From Candidula unifasciata (taxonomy: Eukaryota > Mollusca > Gastropoda > Stylommatophora > Geomitridae): a stretch of 64,000 bases of DNA. How positions within the stretch are numbered: the first letter of the stretch is position 1; every line of letters begins with the position of its first letter. Positions 37,401 to 42,374 of this stretch are shown here, piece by piece. The position numbers and the translations under genes are program-made. The DNA lies in assembly GCA_905116865.2 (NCBI GenBank), contig CAJHNH020000845.1:70001-134000 (forward strand), read 5' to 3'. The notes beneath the pieces were generated by a model. The model did no database searches and was not told the DNA's origin. It was given only the letters and a program-made list of their open reading frames with translations.

Positions 37401-40139
37401 TTGGTCTGAACCTGCAAGAAAGAAGACCTTCTGTATCTCCAACCTGTACCCGGGACTTGGTCTGAACCTGCAAGAAAGAAGACCTTCTGTATCTCCAACC
37501 TGTACCCGGGACTTGGTCTGAACCTGCAAGAAGGCCCTTTTCTGGATCTCCAACCGGTACCCGTGACTTGGTCTATGCTGGGGCTGTGGCCCATGAATGA
37601 ATGTAGTTGAATAGCCCTGGTGTAGAGTATTATTAACTGGATGTTTTCTTGAACAGTATGTAGTTTGTTGTATCAGGTCAGCCTGTCCTGATGCGACATG
37701 AATGGGATAATTGTCTGACATTTTTAGGAAGCTAAGGTGGCACGGAAAAGAATCAGCCACCTCACTTAACCTTGTTGCCGAGTAGACTAAATCTAGCCAC
37801 TTCTGGTTGCGACACAGCCCTACAAAGGCTGGTGTATCTCTGTCTTCAGTGCCGTTCTTAAAAAGCGCAGTTAAATTCCATTGGTTCTCTGTGCACCTTC
37901 GCAACCCAAGCTGGATTTATCAGGCAAGAATGGACTGAAACACTAAGCATTTCATGAATATCTGCCCTAACCTTCATCAGGTAATGCGGATGTTCAAGAG
38001 AACGAGCATGCAGACTATCTTGCTGACACTGCGGTTGCTATGGCTGGCCCAGTACTGAACAGAAGTGATGTTATCAATGCCATGTGCTGCACTTACCGTA
38101 CCGAGGAACACGCCAAAGGACATGGCTCCATATCCTTGTCTAGACTGATGGACATAGGGGTGCAGCCTGGAGCTGCAAGAAATGAACATTTCACAAAGGG
38201 GACAAGACGTTGTCATTAACCAACACAGAACAGGCCTCATCAGTCGTTTTACACTTGCGGAGCACCTTTGGATCTGTCCAGAGTGTTGTAATGATAATCC
38301 TTTCTAATCATTAATCACTTTTCAATGTTGAATAGGACAAGATATGAATTCAGTAACTAAAAATAACATTTAAAGGGGTTTCCTTATGGTCTCTTTTCTA
38401 AAGGCAAGTTGAAACTAAATGTTCCCTTAAGCCTCAGTGGTAGAAATCACAGCACCAGTCACCCAGTATATATTGGGGTTTTCTTTTAAAGACCCTGCCT
38501 AATATATATCATTTGATGCTTCAGTCTTTTTGTTGATAAGGTGATGGCTTTACAAGTCTCTAGTTCCCTTCAGTAAAGGACTGGGTCTCATAAGCTAAGC
38601 AAAGAATAGTTATTTTATAACCAGCTATATATGTCCTAAGTGATTACCGCAGAGAGTTGGCATGGATTTGCAACCGTCCAATGGAAGACTAGCTGCAAAA
38701 TGTTACTAATATTTTATTCTCTCAGGAATGTTCATATTTTTCGGATATGCTTCATTCTCCTAGTAAGATAAGCTTTAGTCTCCCAGGAATGGTCAGATTT
38801 GTTAGACAGGCTTAGATAAGCTTTAGTCTCCCAGGAATGGTCAGATTTGTTAGACAGGCTTAGATAAGCTTTAGTCTCCCAGAGATGGTCAGATTTGTTA
38901 GACAGGCCTCAACTTTCAAAGAGTAGTCCAGAAGTGGTCAAATGTCCTGGTTGCTCCTGTAGACATGGCCCATTCTAATAGTCGCATAGAATTGGTCAGG
39001 TTTTCTTGTATCTCACAGGAGTGGTCAAATCTCTTGTGTAATGCCCCTAGGTGTTGTCAGATCTTCTAGCAGTCTCCAAGAGTGGTCAAATCTCTCATGT
39101 CATCCCCCTAGGAATCGCCAGATCTCCTGATAGTCTTAAGGAGTGATCAAATCGCCCAGCTTTGCTGTAGTGATTTACATATCAGTCTGTCCAGACTTGC
39201 TGGTCAAATGGTGTTATTTTTTTGGATAATATACTGACTTTTCTGTATAATAAAACAATCTGATGGTTTCACATTTGTTTTATTCACAGAGTATGCGACT
39301 GAAGGTCATAGCTGCCTCCAGCTCCTCGGAACGTAGGTTCAGTAGCTGGATCGGAGGTTCCATTCTGGCCTCATTGGTAAGTGTTTGCCATTGCTTTCTG
39401 GACAGTCGGCTCTCAATACCACTGTCAAAACCAGCGCAAGACAAGCTGTCTGCAGCAGGGATCGAACCCAGCACCCTGGCATTACGAAGCGCATTCGCAA
39501 CACCTAAGCCACAAACGTCAACATTTTTAGTGTACACATGATTTTTTTTCATTTTGTCCCCAAAGTCTGATGTTTGAATTTACATGTGTGTACAGTCTCT
39601 TCTCTGCAACTCTTTGGCTAAGACTGGTAGCCCAGTCTGCTTCTATGTTGTTGTTTTACAAGACTATCTTTCTTGCTTCTCTCCTATATTTTCAGAAATA
39701 AGTCTTCAAGTGTCATATTGTAATGAAGGCCAGCATGTTTCTGTATAATCGCAGTTGTAGTTGACAGCTAAGCTGTAACATCTCTACCTTTTCCCCATCA
39801 CAACCTTCTTCTTCTTGTTCACCAGCTGTAAACTCAGACGGAAATTTATGGTTGTTTGTCAACTTCTGGACTCTAAGCCCTGGTCCAGAAACTGAGTGTT
39901 GCATTTAACATCCGTTTTACAGGTCTAGCTTATTTGCATGCAGACTGTTGGTTCCTTGCCTCTCAGGCAGATGTTCTGTGACTTTGAAGGAAGCTCCCAA
40001 TCGGTCAACTCTTATTAAAATTTAAAACCAAAGACTTCTTTACTTTTGTCTTTTTCAGGGAGCATTTCAACAAATGTGGGTTTCCAAACAAGAGTATGAG
40101 GAGAGCGGCAAGCAGTCGGTGGAGCGGAAATGTCCTTGA
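13991..40139 (+). CDS. ACTL6A: actin-like protein 6A (BAF53), one exon not found
   Basis: Nuclear actin-related protein, a core subunit of BAF/SWI-SNF, INO80 and NuA4/TIP60 complexes. It pairs with actin on the HSA helix of the remodeller ATPase. Coding exons: 13991-14015, 17501-17577, 18205-18373, 20862-20962, 21521-21618, 24006-24100, 26131-26237, 31163-31249, 32260-32321, 33383-33497, 34514-34594, 39290-39376, 40059-40139. All have GT-AG borders and matching phases, giving 394 codons plus stop. Hallmarks are the N-terminus [20 protein letters not shown], first phosphate loop [16 protein letters not shown], second phosphate loop [56 protein letters not shown] and the C-terminal VERKCP. The family is about 429 residues. 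The deficit is one in-frame block of about 32 residues between ...CDIDIRP and SMRLK, normally the GGNT nucleotide-binding segment, which I could not find. Confidence 0.95.
14279..14400 (+). repeat. tRNA-derived SINE, family 2 (5' part)
   Basis: Starts TGGCTTAGGCGTTGCGAACG, with an A-box-like TGGCTTAGGCG and a B-box-like GGTTCATTAATCCC. Related copies lie at 39385-39525 and 46765-46885 (reverse) and at 42155-42370. Confidence 0.6.
14427..15561. mobile_element. long-TIR palindromic DNA element, copy 1
   Basis: 1135 bp in ACTL6A intron 1, flanked by perfect 8-bp duplications AAAAACTG (14419-14426 and 15562-15569). It begins GGCTATCCTCTGAATAACGG and ends with the inverted counterpart ...CCGTTATTTGGAGGATAGCC. 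The two arms are inverted copies over about 450-500 bp. Each arm carries a telomere-like motif (GGGTTAGGGTTAG near 14892, CTAACCCTAACCC near 15138) and tandem GGGCTGCGTAGGG variants. The unique centre is about 14930-15110. No transposase. An 8-bp duplication is compatible with hAT or Merlin; the terminal GG favours neither strongly. Confidence 0.85.
15871..16110 (+). repeat. tRNA-derived SINE, family 3
   Basis: The head CACCATGGTGGAGCGGCCAG resembles an A box. It shares a 3' part with the copies at 21061 and 25023: CCACGTACCCACCAAG, GATTGGTCTATAAAATATAG, CGCCTGAAGGGGTGGAAAAG. Confidence 0.55.
16375..16434. repeat. uninterrupted 60-G homopolymer
   Basis: Sixty consecutive G on the plus strand of ACTL6A intron 1. 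It is the longest of about a dozen G or C tracts of 10 or more in the window. The true length may differ because of sequencing error in homopolymers. Confidence 0.9.
16574..16989. mobile_element. long-TIR palindromic DNA element, copy 2 (short)
   Basis: Begins GGCTATCCTCTGAATAACGG, as copy 1 does, and closes with inverted arms (...GCCCCGTTATTTGGATTATA). Flanked by 8-bp duplications AAGCAAAG (16566-16573, 16990-16997). The 416-bp element is almost entirely two inverted arms meeting near 16790, so single strands would fold into one long hairpin. The last bases of the right end have diverged. Confidence 0.8.
17501..17577 (+). CDS. ACTL6A: ACTL6A exon 2
   Basis: Encodes [12 protein letters not shown] and [15 protein letters not shown], the first phosphate-binding loop of the actin fold. 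Acceptor TTGCAG, donor GTAAGA. Confidence 0.95.
17826..18055 (-). repeat. SINE family 3 copy (reverse)
   Basis: The reverse complement gives CTGCCATGGTGGAGTGGATA at the head, then GGTACCAGGTAAATTTC and the CTATAAAATAAAGGTC block. Head and body match the copy at 15871-16110. Confidence 0.6.
18205..18373 (+). CDS. ACTL6A: ACTL6A exon 3
   Basis: Reads [19 protein letters not shown] through [20 protein letters not shown] to LKDGM. This is the family-variable subdomain 2 insertion, so similarity to vertebrate ACTL6A is lowest here. Donor GTAAGT. Confidence 0.9.
18490..18865. repeat. degenerate minisatellite, about 21-bp unit
   Basis: About 17 units built on CAGCCAACATTCAGAGTTGG and CAAGCCACATTCAGACTTGG, in ACTL6A intron 3, starting about 115 nt after the donor. 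Confidence 0.85.
19230..19600 (+). pseudogene. degraded LINE C-terminal fragment
   Basis: One frame reads [20 protein letters not shown], then [26 protein letters not shown]. This fits the family pattern INxxLRRIxxIxWxDxITNxxLWERTxQxPxxxEIRxRxWxWIGH, from the region after the reverse transcriptase domain of non-LTR elements. Stops and frameshifts follow. Dead copy in ACTL6A intron 3. Confidence 0.6.
19688..19870. repeat. 32-bp minisatellite
   Basis: About 5.5 copies of a unit with core CACATGGTATGTATAATCAT. Confidence 0.9.
20160..20580 (+). pseudogene. RNase H-family retrosequence (copy 2)
   Basis: Broken frames read [28 protein letters not shown], then (shifted) [20 protein letters not shown], then [54 protein letters not shown]. 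The order equals the RNase H C-terminal part plus the conserved tail of the family. A frameshift near 20268 and others make it non-coding. Confidence 0.65.
20862..20962 (+). CDS. ACTL6A: ACTL6A exon 4
   Basis: Encodes [20 protein letters not shown] and [14 protein letters not shown], the actin-family ENWD...HPVLLTEA segment. Acceptor CTATAG, donor GTGAGT. Confidence 0.95.
21061..21330 (+). repeat. tRNA-derived SINE, family 3
   Basis: Head GTGGCTTAGGTGTTGCGAGT (A box) with CCGCGGTCAAAACCC (decayed B box), then the shared body and a GGGATCTTTACTTT tail. Matches 25023-25306 along its length. Confidence 0.75.
21521..21618 (+). CDS. ACTL6A: ACTL6A exon 5
   Basis: Encodes [20 protein letters not shown] then [13 protein letters not shown], the conserved TExMFExYxxPAFFLxKxxVL actin-related segment. 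Donor GTATCC, a weaker GT site. Confidence 0.95.
21761..21971. mobile_element. short hAT-like MITE
   Basis: Starts CAGTGATTCTCAAACTGTG and ends with the inverted form CAGGTTTGGGAAACACTG, the widespread hAT end CAGTGNTTCNCAAAC. 211 bp, no ORF. The flanking octamers CTCTAGGA and CTCCACAC agree only partly. Confidence 0.65.
22030..22432 (+). pseudogene. RNase H-family retrosequence (copy 3)
   Basis: Reads [20 protein letters not shown] then [16 protein letters not shown]. This includes the GNExxD RNase H motif and the family's [11 protein letters not shown]. It is followed by a degraded tail ([17 protein letters not shown] frame at about 22390-22425) and is interrupted by stops. Confidence 0.65.
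22433..22495 (+). repeat. GAA-tailed short retrosequence, 3' end only
   Basis: AACAACCAGAGGTTTCCACC...GAGTTTACAGCTGATGAA followed by AGAAGAAGAAG. It abuts the RNase H-family copy directly. Confidence 0.6.
22836..23298 (-). pseudogene. RNase H-family retrosequence (copy 4)
   Basis: The minus strand reads [20 protein letters not shown], then [20 protein letters not shown], then [34 protein letters not shown] and [11 protein letters not shown]. It has the same motif order as the other copies, with two frames needed. Confidence 0.65.
23380..23650 (+). repeat. GAA-tailed short retrosequence (forward, near full length)
   Basis: Runs from CGGGGCCCTATTGTAGGGAA through CTGAGAGGCAAGGAACCAAC to GAGTTTACAGCTGGTGAACG and a short A/G-rich tail. 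It is one of the better preserved copies and is useful as the family reference. Confidence 0.7.
24006..24100 (+). CDS. ACTL6A: ACTL6A exon 6
   Basis: Encodes [20 protein letters not shown] then [11 protein letters not shown], the second phosphate-binding loop. Acceptor CTCACAG, donor GTGAGT. A 20-bp minisatellite begins about 30 nt after the donor. Confidence 0.95.
24130..24905. repeat. 20-bp minisatellite
   Basis: About 39 copies of a 20-bp unit, CCTTCATTCACACTGTCACT and variants (CTGCCTCT), in ACTL6A intron 6. Copies become more diverged after about 24690. The 292-codon ORF across it is repeat translation ([13 protein letters not shown]). Confidence 0.95.
25023..25306 (+). repeat. tRNA-derived SINE, family 3 (best copy)
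   Basis: About 284 bp. The A box lies in TGGCTAAGGCGTTGCGAGTC and the B box in GCGATCGAAACCC. The body includes GGATTTTTATTGTGGTATGG and TGACCACATTACCCACCAAG, and the 3' end is GGGATCTTTACTTTAC. No terminal poly(A). Confidence 0.8.
25608..25801. mobile_element. small TIR element (MITE)
   Basis: Starts AGAGGGGTGTCATGTT and ends with the inverse AACCTGACACCCCTCTT, about 194 bp. The interior (ACATCTAGAACTGGCCCAA) is shared, inverted, with the fold-back element at 3679-4398. No ORF with transposase features. Confidence 0.6.
25810..26130. other. ACTL6A intron 6 remainder
   Basis: Nothing recognised other than the polypyrimidine region and TTTCAG acceptor of exon 7. Confidence 0.4.
26131..26237 (+). 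CDS. ACTL6A: ACTL6A exon 7
   Basis: Encodes [20 protein letters not shown] then [15 protein letters not shown]. Ends in phase 0 at a GTAATG donor. Confidence 0.95.
26383..26650 (+). pseudogene. internally deleted LINE: endonuclease start fused to RT tail
   Basis: One open frame reads [20 protein letters not shown], then [15 protein letters not shown] (the start of an APE-type endonuclease, pattern IGxWNxRTMxxxGKxAQVxxEMxxYxLxxLG). It then continues with [20 protein letters not shown] and [12 protein letters not shown], a typical non-LTR C-terminal tail. Everything between is missing, yet the frame is preserved. Confidence 0.6.
26656..26663. repeat. 8-bp target-site duplication (left)
   Basis: ATATAAAT, repeated exactly at 30238-30245 on the other side of the hAT-like element. 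Confidence 0.85.
26745..27152 (-). pseudogene. antisense LINE C-terminal fragment
   Basis: The minus strand reads [20 protein letters not shown] then [32 protein letters not shown] and [20 protein letters not shown]. This is the well-known ESWTL...EMWxYRRMLKIxWT...FFGHVxR...GRxRGRxRxxxLDxL tail of a non-LTR reverse transcriptase. Stops and frameshifts are present. The sense strand is opposite to ACTL6A. A few more codons continue beyond the later insertion (from 29610). Confidence 0.75.
27153..28678 (+). pseudogene. reverse transcriptase domain, frameshifted
   Basis: Reads [13 protein letters not shown], then (shift in a nine-A run near 27310-27320) [20 protein letters not shown], then (second shift near 27622) [12 protein letters not shown] (motif A), [14 protein letters not shown] (motif B), [11 protein letters not shown] (motif C, catalytic YADD), [13 protein letters not shown] third shift near 28640 separates it from the RNase H frame. 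Catalytic residues are retained, but three frameshifts make this copy inactive. Confidence 0.85.
28704..29561 (+). CDS. retrotransposon RNase H domain (open frame)
   Basis: A 285-codon open frame. RNase HI signature residues are visible: YTDGSA (first Asp), [10 protein letters not shown] (Glu), FLTDAKAVL (second Asp), [20 protein letters not shown] (His and last Asp). The C-terminal half has a gag-knuckle-like [20 protein letters not shown] motif, typical after LINE RNase H. It would be the end of a single polyprotein: the frame upstream ([16 protein letters not shown]) joins the RT after one frameshift. Intact as an ORF but without its own promoter or natural start. Confidence 0.75.
   Translation: MKGVFDKEEQNSVQRKTATLSLLDDEYPQNLWVRVYTDGSAESAVRNGGVGVYIEYSNNTRDTAKLPTGKHCHNYDAEVQAIKIAAEKLLNTGYFSQPVVFLTDAKAVLQSLQSGKLPSIRTLLSELGNRCKLVMQWIPSHCGVPGNEKADKLAKEGATEEQPNIPVSYQQKKRMIKSIRMPPKLAQDDYHIMDRPEQVIILRLRTGHNRLRSHMYNKFKIGQSAMCTCGLAPETTDHILQDCPRFNAFRQNLWPKETLVEVKLYGPLSELQKTVKFILETALQI
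29610..30237. other. right part of the hAT-like element
   Basis: First about 45 bp continue the antisense LINE fragment (frame [13 protein letters not shown] across the insertion). The rest is non-coding, with the subterminal TATTCGGCC repeats and the right TIR. Confidence 0.55.
30600..31125. repeat. degenerate about 20-bp tandem repeat
   Basis: About 25 poorly conserved units around TGACTGTAATGATTGTGTGT in ACTL6A intron 7, ending about 35 nt before exon 8. 30965-31010 and 31037-31082 are a better-preserved duplicate pair. Confidence 0.8.
31163..31249 (+). CDS. ACTL6A: ACTL6A exon 8
   Basis: Encodes [20 protein letters not shown] then KSFHNYMVK. Acceptor TTCCTAG, donor AAA/GTAAGT. The last bases of this exon and its donor are repeated in the following minisatellite. 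Confidence 0.95.
31235..31700 (+). repeat. ACTL6A: minisatellite derived from the exon 8/intron 8 junction
   Basis: The sequence ACATGGTTAAAGTAAGTGAC, spanning the end of exon 8 and its 5' splice site, recurs about eight more times at irregular 43-65 bp spacing (near 31284, 31328, 31372, 31437, 31502, 31547, 31591, 31655). It alternates with TGTTAGAATAGTTGACAC and TTATAGGAGGCTTTACATGG blocks. Most copies keep AAAGTAAGT. Confidence 0.9.
31770..32160 (+). repeat. dispersed repeat (copies near 38330-38530 and 48955-49090)
   Basis: Shares GGATATGAAT...TTAACTAAAAATA, CCTCAGTGATAGA and a GTCATG block with 38330-38530 (same strand) and with 48955-49090 (reverse). Family unknown. Confidence 0.6.
32260..32321 (+). 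CDS. ACTL6A: ACTL6A exon 9
   Basis: Encodes [20 protein letters not shown] plus two bases of a Ser codon. Matches the family's VIQDFQASVLQVSDSxYxEQ. Confidence 0.95.
32430..32560 (-). repeat. SINE family 3 fragment (reverse)
   Basis: GGCACTTGGTGGGTGATGTG...GGTGGCCTTTACTTCCTAGAA corresponds, reversed, to the central body of the 25023 SINE. Confidence 0.5.
32640..33370. other. ACTL6A intron 9, T-rich
   Basis: T-rich sequence opening with TTCTTCTTCTGC and with scattered similarity to other dispersed repeats (GCTCAGATC block as at 5690). No coding features recognised. Confidence 0.35.
33383..33497 (+). CDS. ACTL6A: ACTL6A exon 10
   Basis: Encodes [20 protein letters not shown], then [19 protein letters not shown]. 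Acceptor CTGTAG, donor GTAACC. Confidence 0.95.
33845..33965 (+). repeat. GAA-tailed short retrosequence, 5' part
   Basis: Contains AAGCACGTTGTAAGATTGAT and CTGAGAGGCAAAGAACCAAC, matching 23430-23515. Confidence 0.55.
34195..34505. repeat. degenerate tandem repeat in ACTL6A intron 10
   Basis: Repeated TGATACATGTCAGTTTGA / CACCTGTACATTTGATACAT phrases, about 75-80 bp period, three to four copies, ending next to the exon 11 acceptor. Confidence 0.7.
34514..34594 (+). CDS. ACTL6A: ACTL6A exon 11
   Basis: Encodes [20 protein letters not shown] then CDIDIRP. Ends in phase 0 at GTATGT. The next family segment (LYGSV...GGNT...) should follow but is not found. Confidence 0.95.
34788..35085 (-). repeat. 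GAA-tailed short retrosequence (reverse, near full length)
   Basis: Starts on the plus strand with TTCTTCTTCTTCTTCGCG and GTTCACCAGCTGTACACTCT, and runs to GGCAGTGGGTCTATTCGTG and ATGGGGTCCTGGAACCCATA. Confidence 0.7.
35095..36655. repeat. 36-bp minisatellite, about 43 copies
   Basis: Unit core CCTGATATATGGCATACCTC TCTGTGGACTGGATAA, with variants (GTCTGTGG, GATGTATGG). The 36-bp period keeps reading frames open on both strands (up to 324 codons), none of them a gene. It lies in the ACTL6A interval where an exon is expected. Confidence 0.97.
36656..37060. other. intronic, nothing clear
   Basis: 36661-36720 matches the inner end of the GAA-tailed retrosequence (reverse: TCTATTCTTATTTTCCCTAT then GGGGCTCC). 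The rest is unrecognised. I looked here for the missing ACTL6A exon without success. Confidence 0.4.
37065..37375 (-). repeat. GAA-tailed short retrosequence (reverse)
   Basis: TTCTTCTTCTTCTTCTTC tract, then GCTCACTGGCTGTAAACTCC and CAGGCTGTTTGTTCCTCACC, to the GGGGGGCAGTGAGTCTG end. Confidence 0.65.
37370..37568. repeat. 56-bp minisatellite
   Basis: About 3.5 copies of a unit with core CTGTATCTCCAACCTGTACC. It arises at the inner end of the adjacent retrosequence. Confidence 0.9.
37950..38310 (+). pseudogene. RNase H-family retrosequence (copy 5, second subfamily)
   Basis: Reads [20 protein letters not shown], then [20 protein letters not shown], then [20 protein letters not shown], (shift) [19 protein letters not shown] and [12 protein letters not shown]. 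It has the same architecture as the other copies (GxAxVxxNExAD, then GVxxGxxR, NQxxTGxxS, WxCPECC) but a distinct sequence, so there are at least two subfamilies. Confidence 0.7.
38330..38535 (+). repeat. dispersed repeat (copy of 31770-32160)
   Basis: GATATGAATTCAGTAACTAA, then AAGCCTCAGTGGTAGAAATC, matching 31780-31915. Confidence 0.55.
38760..38905. repeat. 48-bp tandem repeat
   Basis: Three copies of a unit with core GATAAGCTTTAGTCTCCCAG. Looser variants of TCCCAGGAATGGTCAGAT continue to about 39150. Confidence 0.85.
39290..39376 (+). CDS. ACTL6A: ACTL6A exon 12 (penultimate)
   Basis: Encodes [20 protein letters not shown] then IGGSILASL, the conserved [16 protein letters not shown] actin-related C-terminal motif. 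Phase 0 at both ends. Numbered among the exons found. Confidence 0.95.
39385..39525 (-). repeat. tRNA-derived SINE, family 2 (reverse)
   Basis: The reverse complement begins GTGGCTTAGGTGTTGCGAAT and has a perfect B box in GGGTTCGATCCC, then CAGAAAGCAATGGCAAAC. It starts about 10 nt after the exon 12 donor. Confidence 0.75.
39795..40015 (-). repeat. GAA-tailed short retrosequence (reverse)
   Basis: CTTCTTCTTGTTCACCAGCT, then GCAGACTGTTGGTTCCTTGC and CTCTCAGGCAGATG, ending CGGTCAACTCTTA. Confidence 0.7.
40059..40139 (+). CDS. ACTL6A: ACTL6A last coding exon and stop
   Basis: Encodes [20 protein letters not shown] then VERKCP and TGA. Matches the family C-terminus GTFQQMWISKQEYEE...VERKCP. Acceptor TTTTTCAG. 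Confidence 0.97.
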   Translation, partial: GAFQQMWVSKQEYEESGKQSVERKCP

Positions 40140-41300
40140 CAACAGGCCTCCATTTTTCCCCCTCATTTATTGTAAAAACCTAATTTTGTCAGTGTTGGCT
40201 CTGTTTCAATTTGTGGATTTTTATAAACAGTTTCTGATTATGACAGTGTTTTTAGTTCAAGTGACACGTGTGTTGTGTATGTTGCCTAGATACAGACAGC
40301 ATAACACACAGCCAAACCACAAGGAGGGGAAATAAGTAACGCAGGGGAAATGATATCACAACAAAATATAGTTTATTTGGTGAAATTCTGTGACATCATA
40401 GCTACAAATGATTATAATTATTATGATGACAATCTCCAAACAAAACCTACACAAGAAATAGGAAGAAAAAATGTGTGTGTGCTGTTGTGTGTTAAATTTG
40501 TTCACTCTCTCTAATTTGTCCCTTCCCCACTAACAAAATGTTCGTTTTTCCCCTCCCTCTCACTGTTCCAAAAGTGTTGGCCTCCATTTAAACATGTTTT
40601 CTTCCATGTTCAGACTCTTTACCGTTTTCCTACTGTCTGCTCTAACTAGTTCATTTCTGTCCGTCTCTCTGCTATAAAAGGTACTTACATCTTACCCTTC
40701 TCTGTGTTTCCCTCTTTCATCTTCCTCCCTCCGAGTGTGGCCCATATAGTGCCATGACAACTGCCACAAGTACAGCATGCTGTTTGGGGTCACCCACCTC
40801 GACTGGCGTTCATTTTAGTACCTGATTCTTTCTGTCAGTTCCACGATTATCCCCCCATGTTACACACTAGCTCACTTCTGATAGGTCGACCTTTAGTCAC
40901 CTACCTTCGCACACTGGGGGGGGGGGGGGGGGGGGGTGTGTGTGTTCGGCAATGCCCTTGATACTGTGTGTTGTATATTTAAGCACACCAGCACTTTTAA
41001 CACTACAAAATTATTTAGAAACTAGAGAGTGCTGCAGCATGTCACAGGCATTCTCTTTCTCTGAAGAAAGACATAAATGCAAGACAAGCCAGAAAGGAAA
41101 CAACATAGCTGTTACCCCAAAACAGCAGAGGAAAGTAAAAAATTGTATCAATGGAACGTGACCTAGTTTATCATGGGACTGATTTCTCTTTCCGCCGCCT
41201 AAGTTTACTCGCCATGGGCATCAGAGGCTTGAGACACCTACATAGAAATATGGTTGACAGTGTTACAGGCAGTGACCCATAGGCCACCAGTTGAACATGG
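40140..41300 (+). other. ACTL6A 3' UTR and flank
   Basis: No coding content. A poly(G) run lies at about 40916-40936. The first AATAAA after the stop is at 41500-41505, a candidate poly(A) signal giving a 1.36-kb UTR. Unproven. Confidence 0.4.
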
Positions 41301-41302
41301 AT

Positions 41303-41400
41303 GGTCTAATGCAGTGGTCGGCAAAACGTGCAGCCGCATGCTGCTCTTTAGCCACCTGAGTGTAGCTCTGTATATTTGGTCAAATAAGATAATGATTATA
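41303..41400 (+). mobile_element. hAT-like end fragment
   Basis: Begins GCAGTGGTCGGCAAAACGTG with GCCGCATGCTGCTCTTTAGC, the usual 5' end of hAT elements with CAGNGGTCGGCAAAC termini. No matching right end was seen nearby. Confidence 0.5.
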
Positions 41401-42154
41401 TCTGGTTGTATTTCACATTAAGTAGCTAGTTAAAACCGACTTTCCAGGACCCCATTTTTGAGGGTTAAACAAAAAATAGCCCCACTAAATTTCAAGATGA
41501 ATAAAATGGTCAGGTTAAAGGAAACAATATGAATTCACACAGTATAGCAGAGGTCCATGCTCCATTTGCTGACAGAAGATGAAAGAACTTCATTCAACAT
41601 TGAAATTGTTTGCCATGAAGGTAATTTCAGTTACGGACGAAATTACAAACCTAACAAATGCTAAAACCAACAGCATACTTTGCGTGAAGTATTTAACATT
41701 TTTTTTTTTTTCATTTAAAACTTTTGTGTGACAACCACCCGCCCCAGTGGTGCTTATATTATACACACACATTTATTTACTGCTGCCCATAAAACTTCCT
41801 GTAATTCTTTGTGCCCATCTATTTATTTGAACAAAGAAGACACAAACAATAATAGACTGCACAATTTATTGCCTGGCATATTTCGCTATTTATTGGCTGG
41901 AAAAAAATTGGCCGGCAAATATCCATGTTTCTTTTCCAGCTATACTTTCAAGATTGTTGGCAACTTTCTGTCTGTCCAGAAGATGTTGGGCACGGAAATC
42001 ACAGCCCATGTGAAGAAAAGGTCTTCCAAAATTTCAGCACGCGATTTCTGGGTCACTGTTACCATCACATGCATTTAATCTGCTTCCCAGATACAACCAT
42101 TCTTGGATCCTTCAACATTTTTTTTAATACCTAATTACACTATAATTTTAGGGT

Positions 42155-42370
42155 TGATGGCTGTGGCTTAGGTGTTGGGAACACGCTTCATAATGCCAGG
42201 GTACCAGGTTTGATCCCAGCTGTGAGAAGCCGAACATCCAGAAAGCAATGGCAAATTACTGGACGTAAATTTGCCTAGAAAAACCACAACAACCAAAAAT
42301 TACTGGGGTTGGTTCTGCAACATCCTGTAAAGGATACACAACTAACATTGCTCCGGAACTGCACAGGCCA
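42155..42370 (+). repeat. tRNA-derived SINE, family 2
   Basis: Head TGGCTGTGGCTTAGGTGTTG, B box in GGTTTGATCCC, body CCAGAAAGCAATGGCAAATT and a tail after CATCCTGTAAAGGATACACA. Confidence 0.75.
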
Positions 42371-42374
42371 GCAT

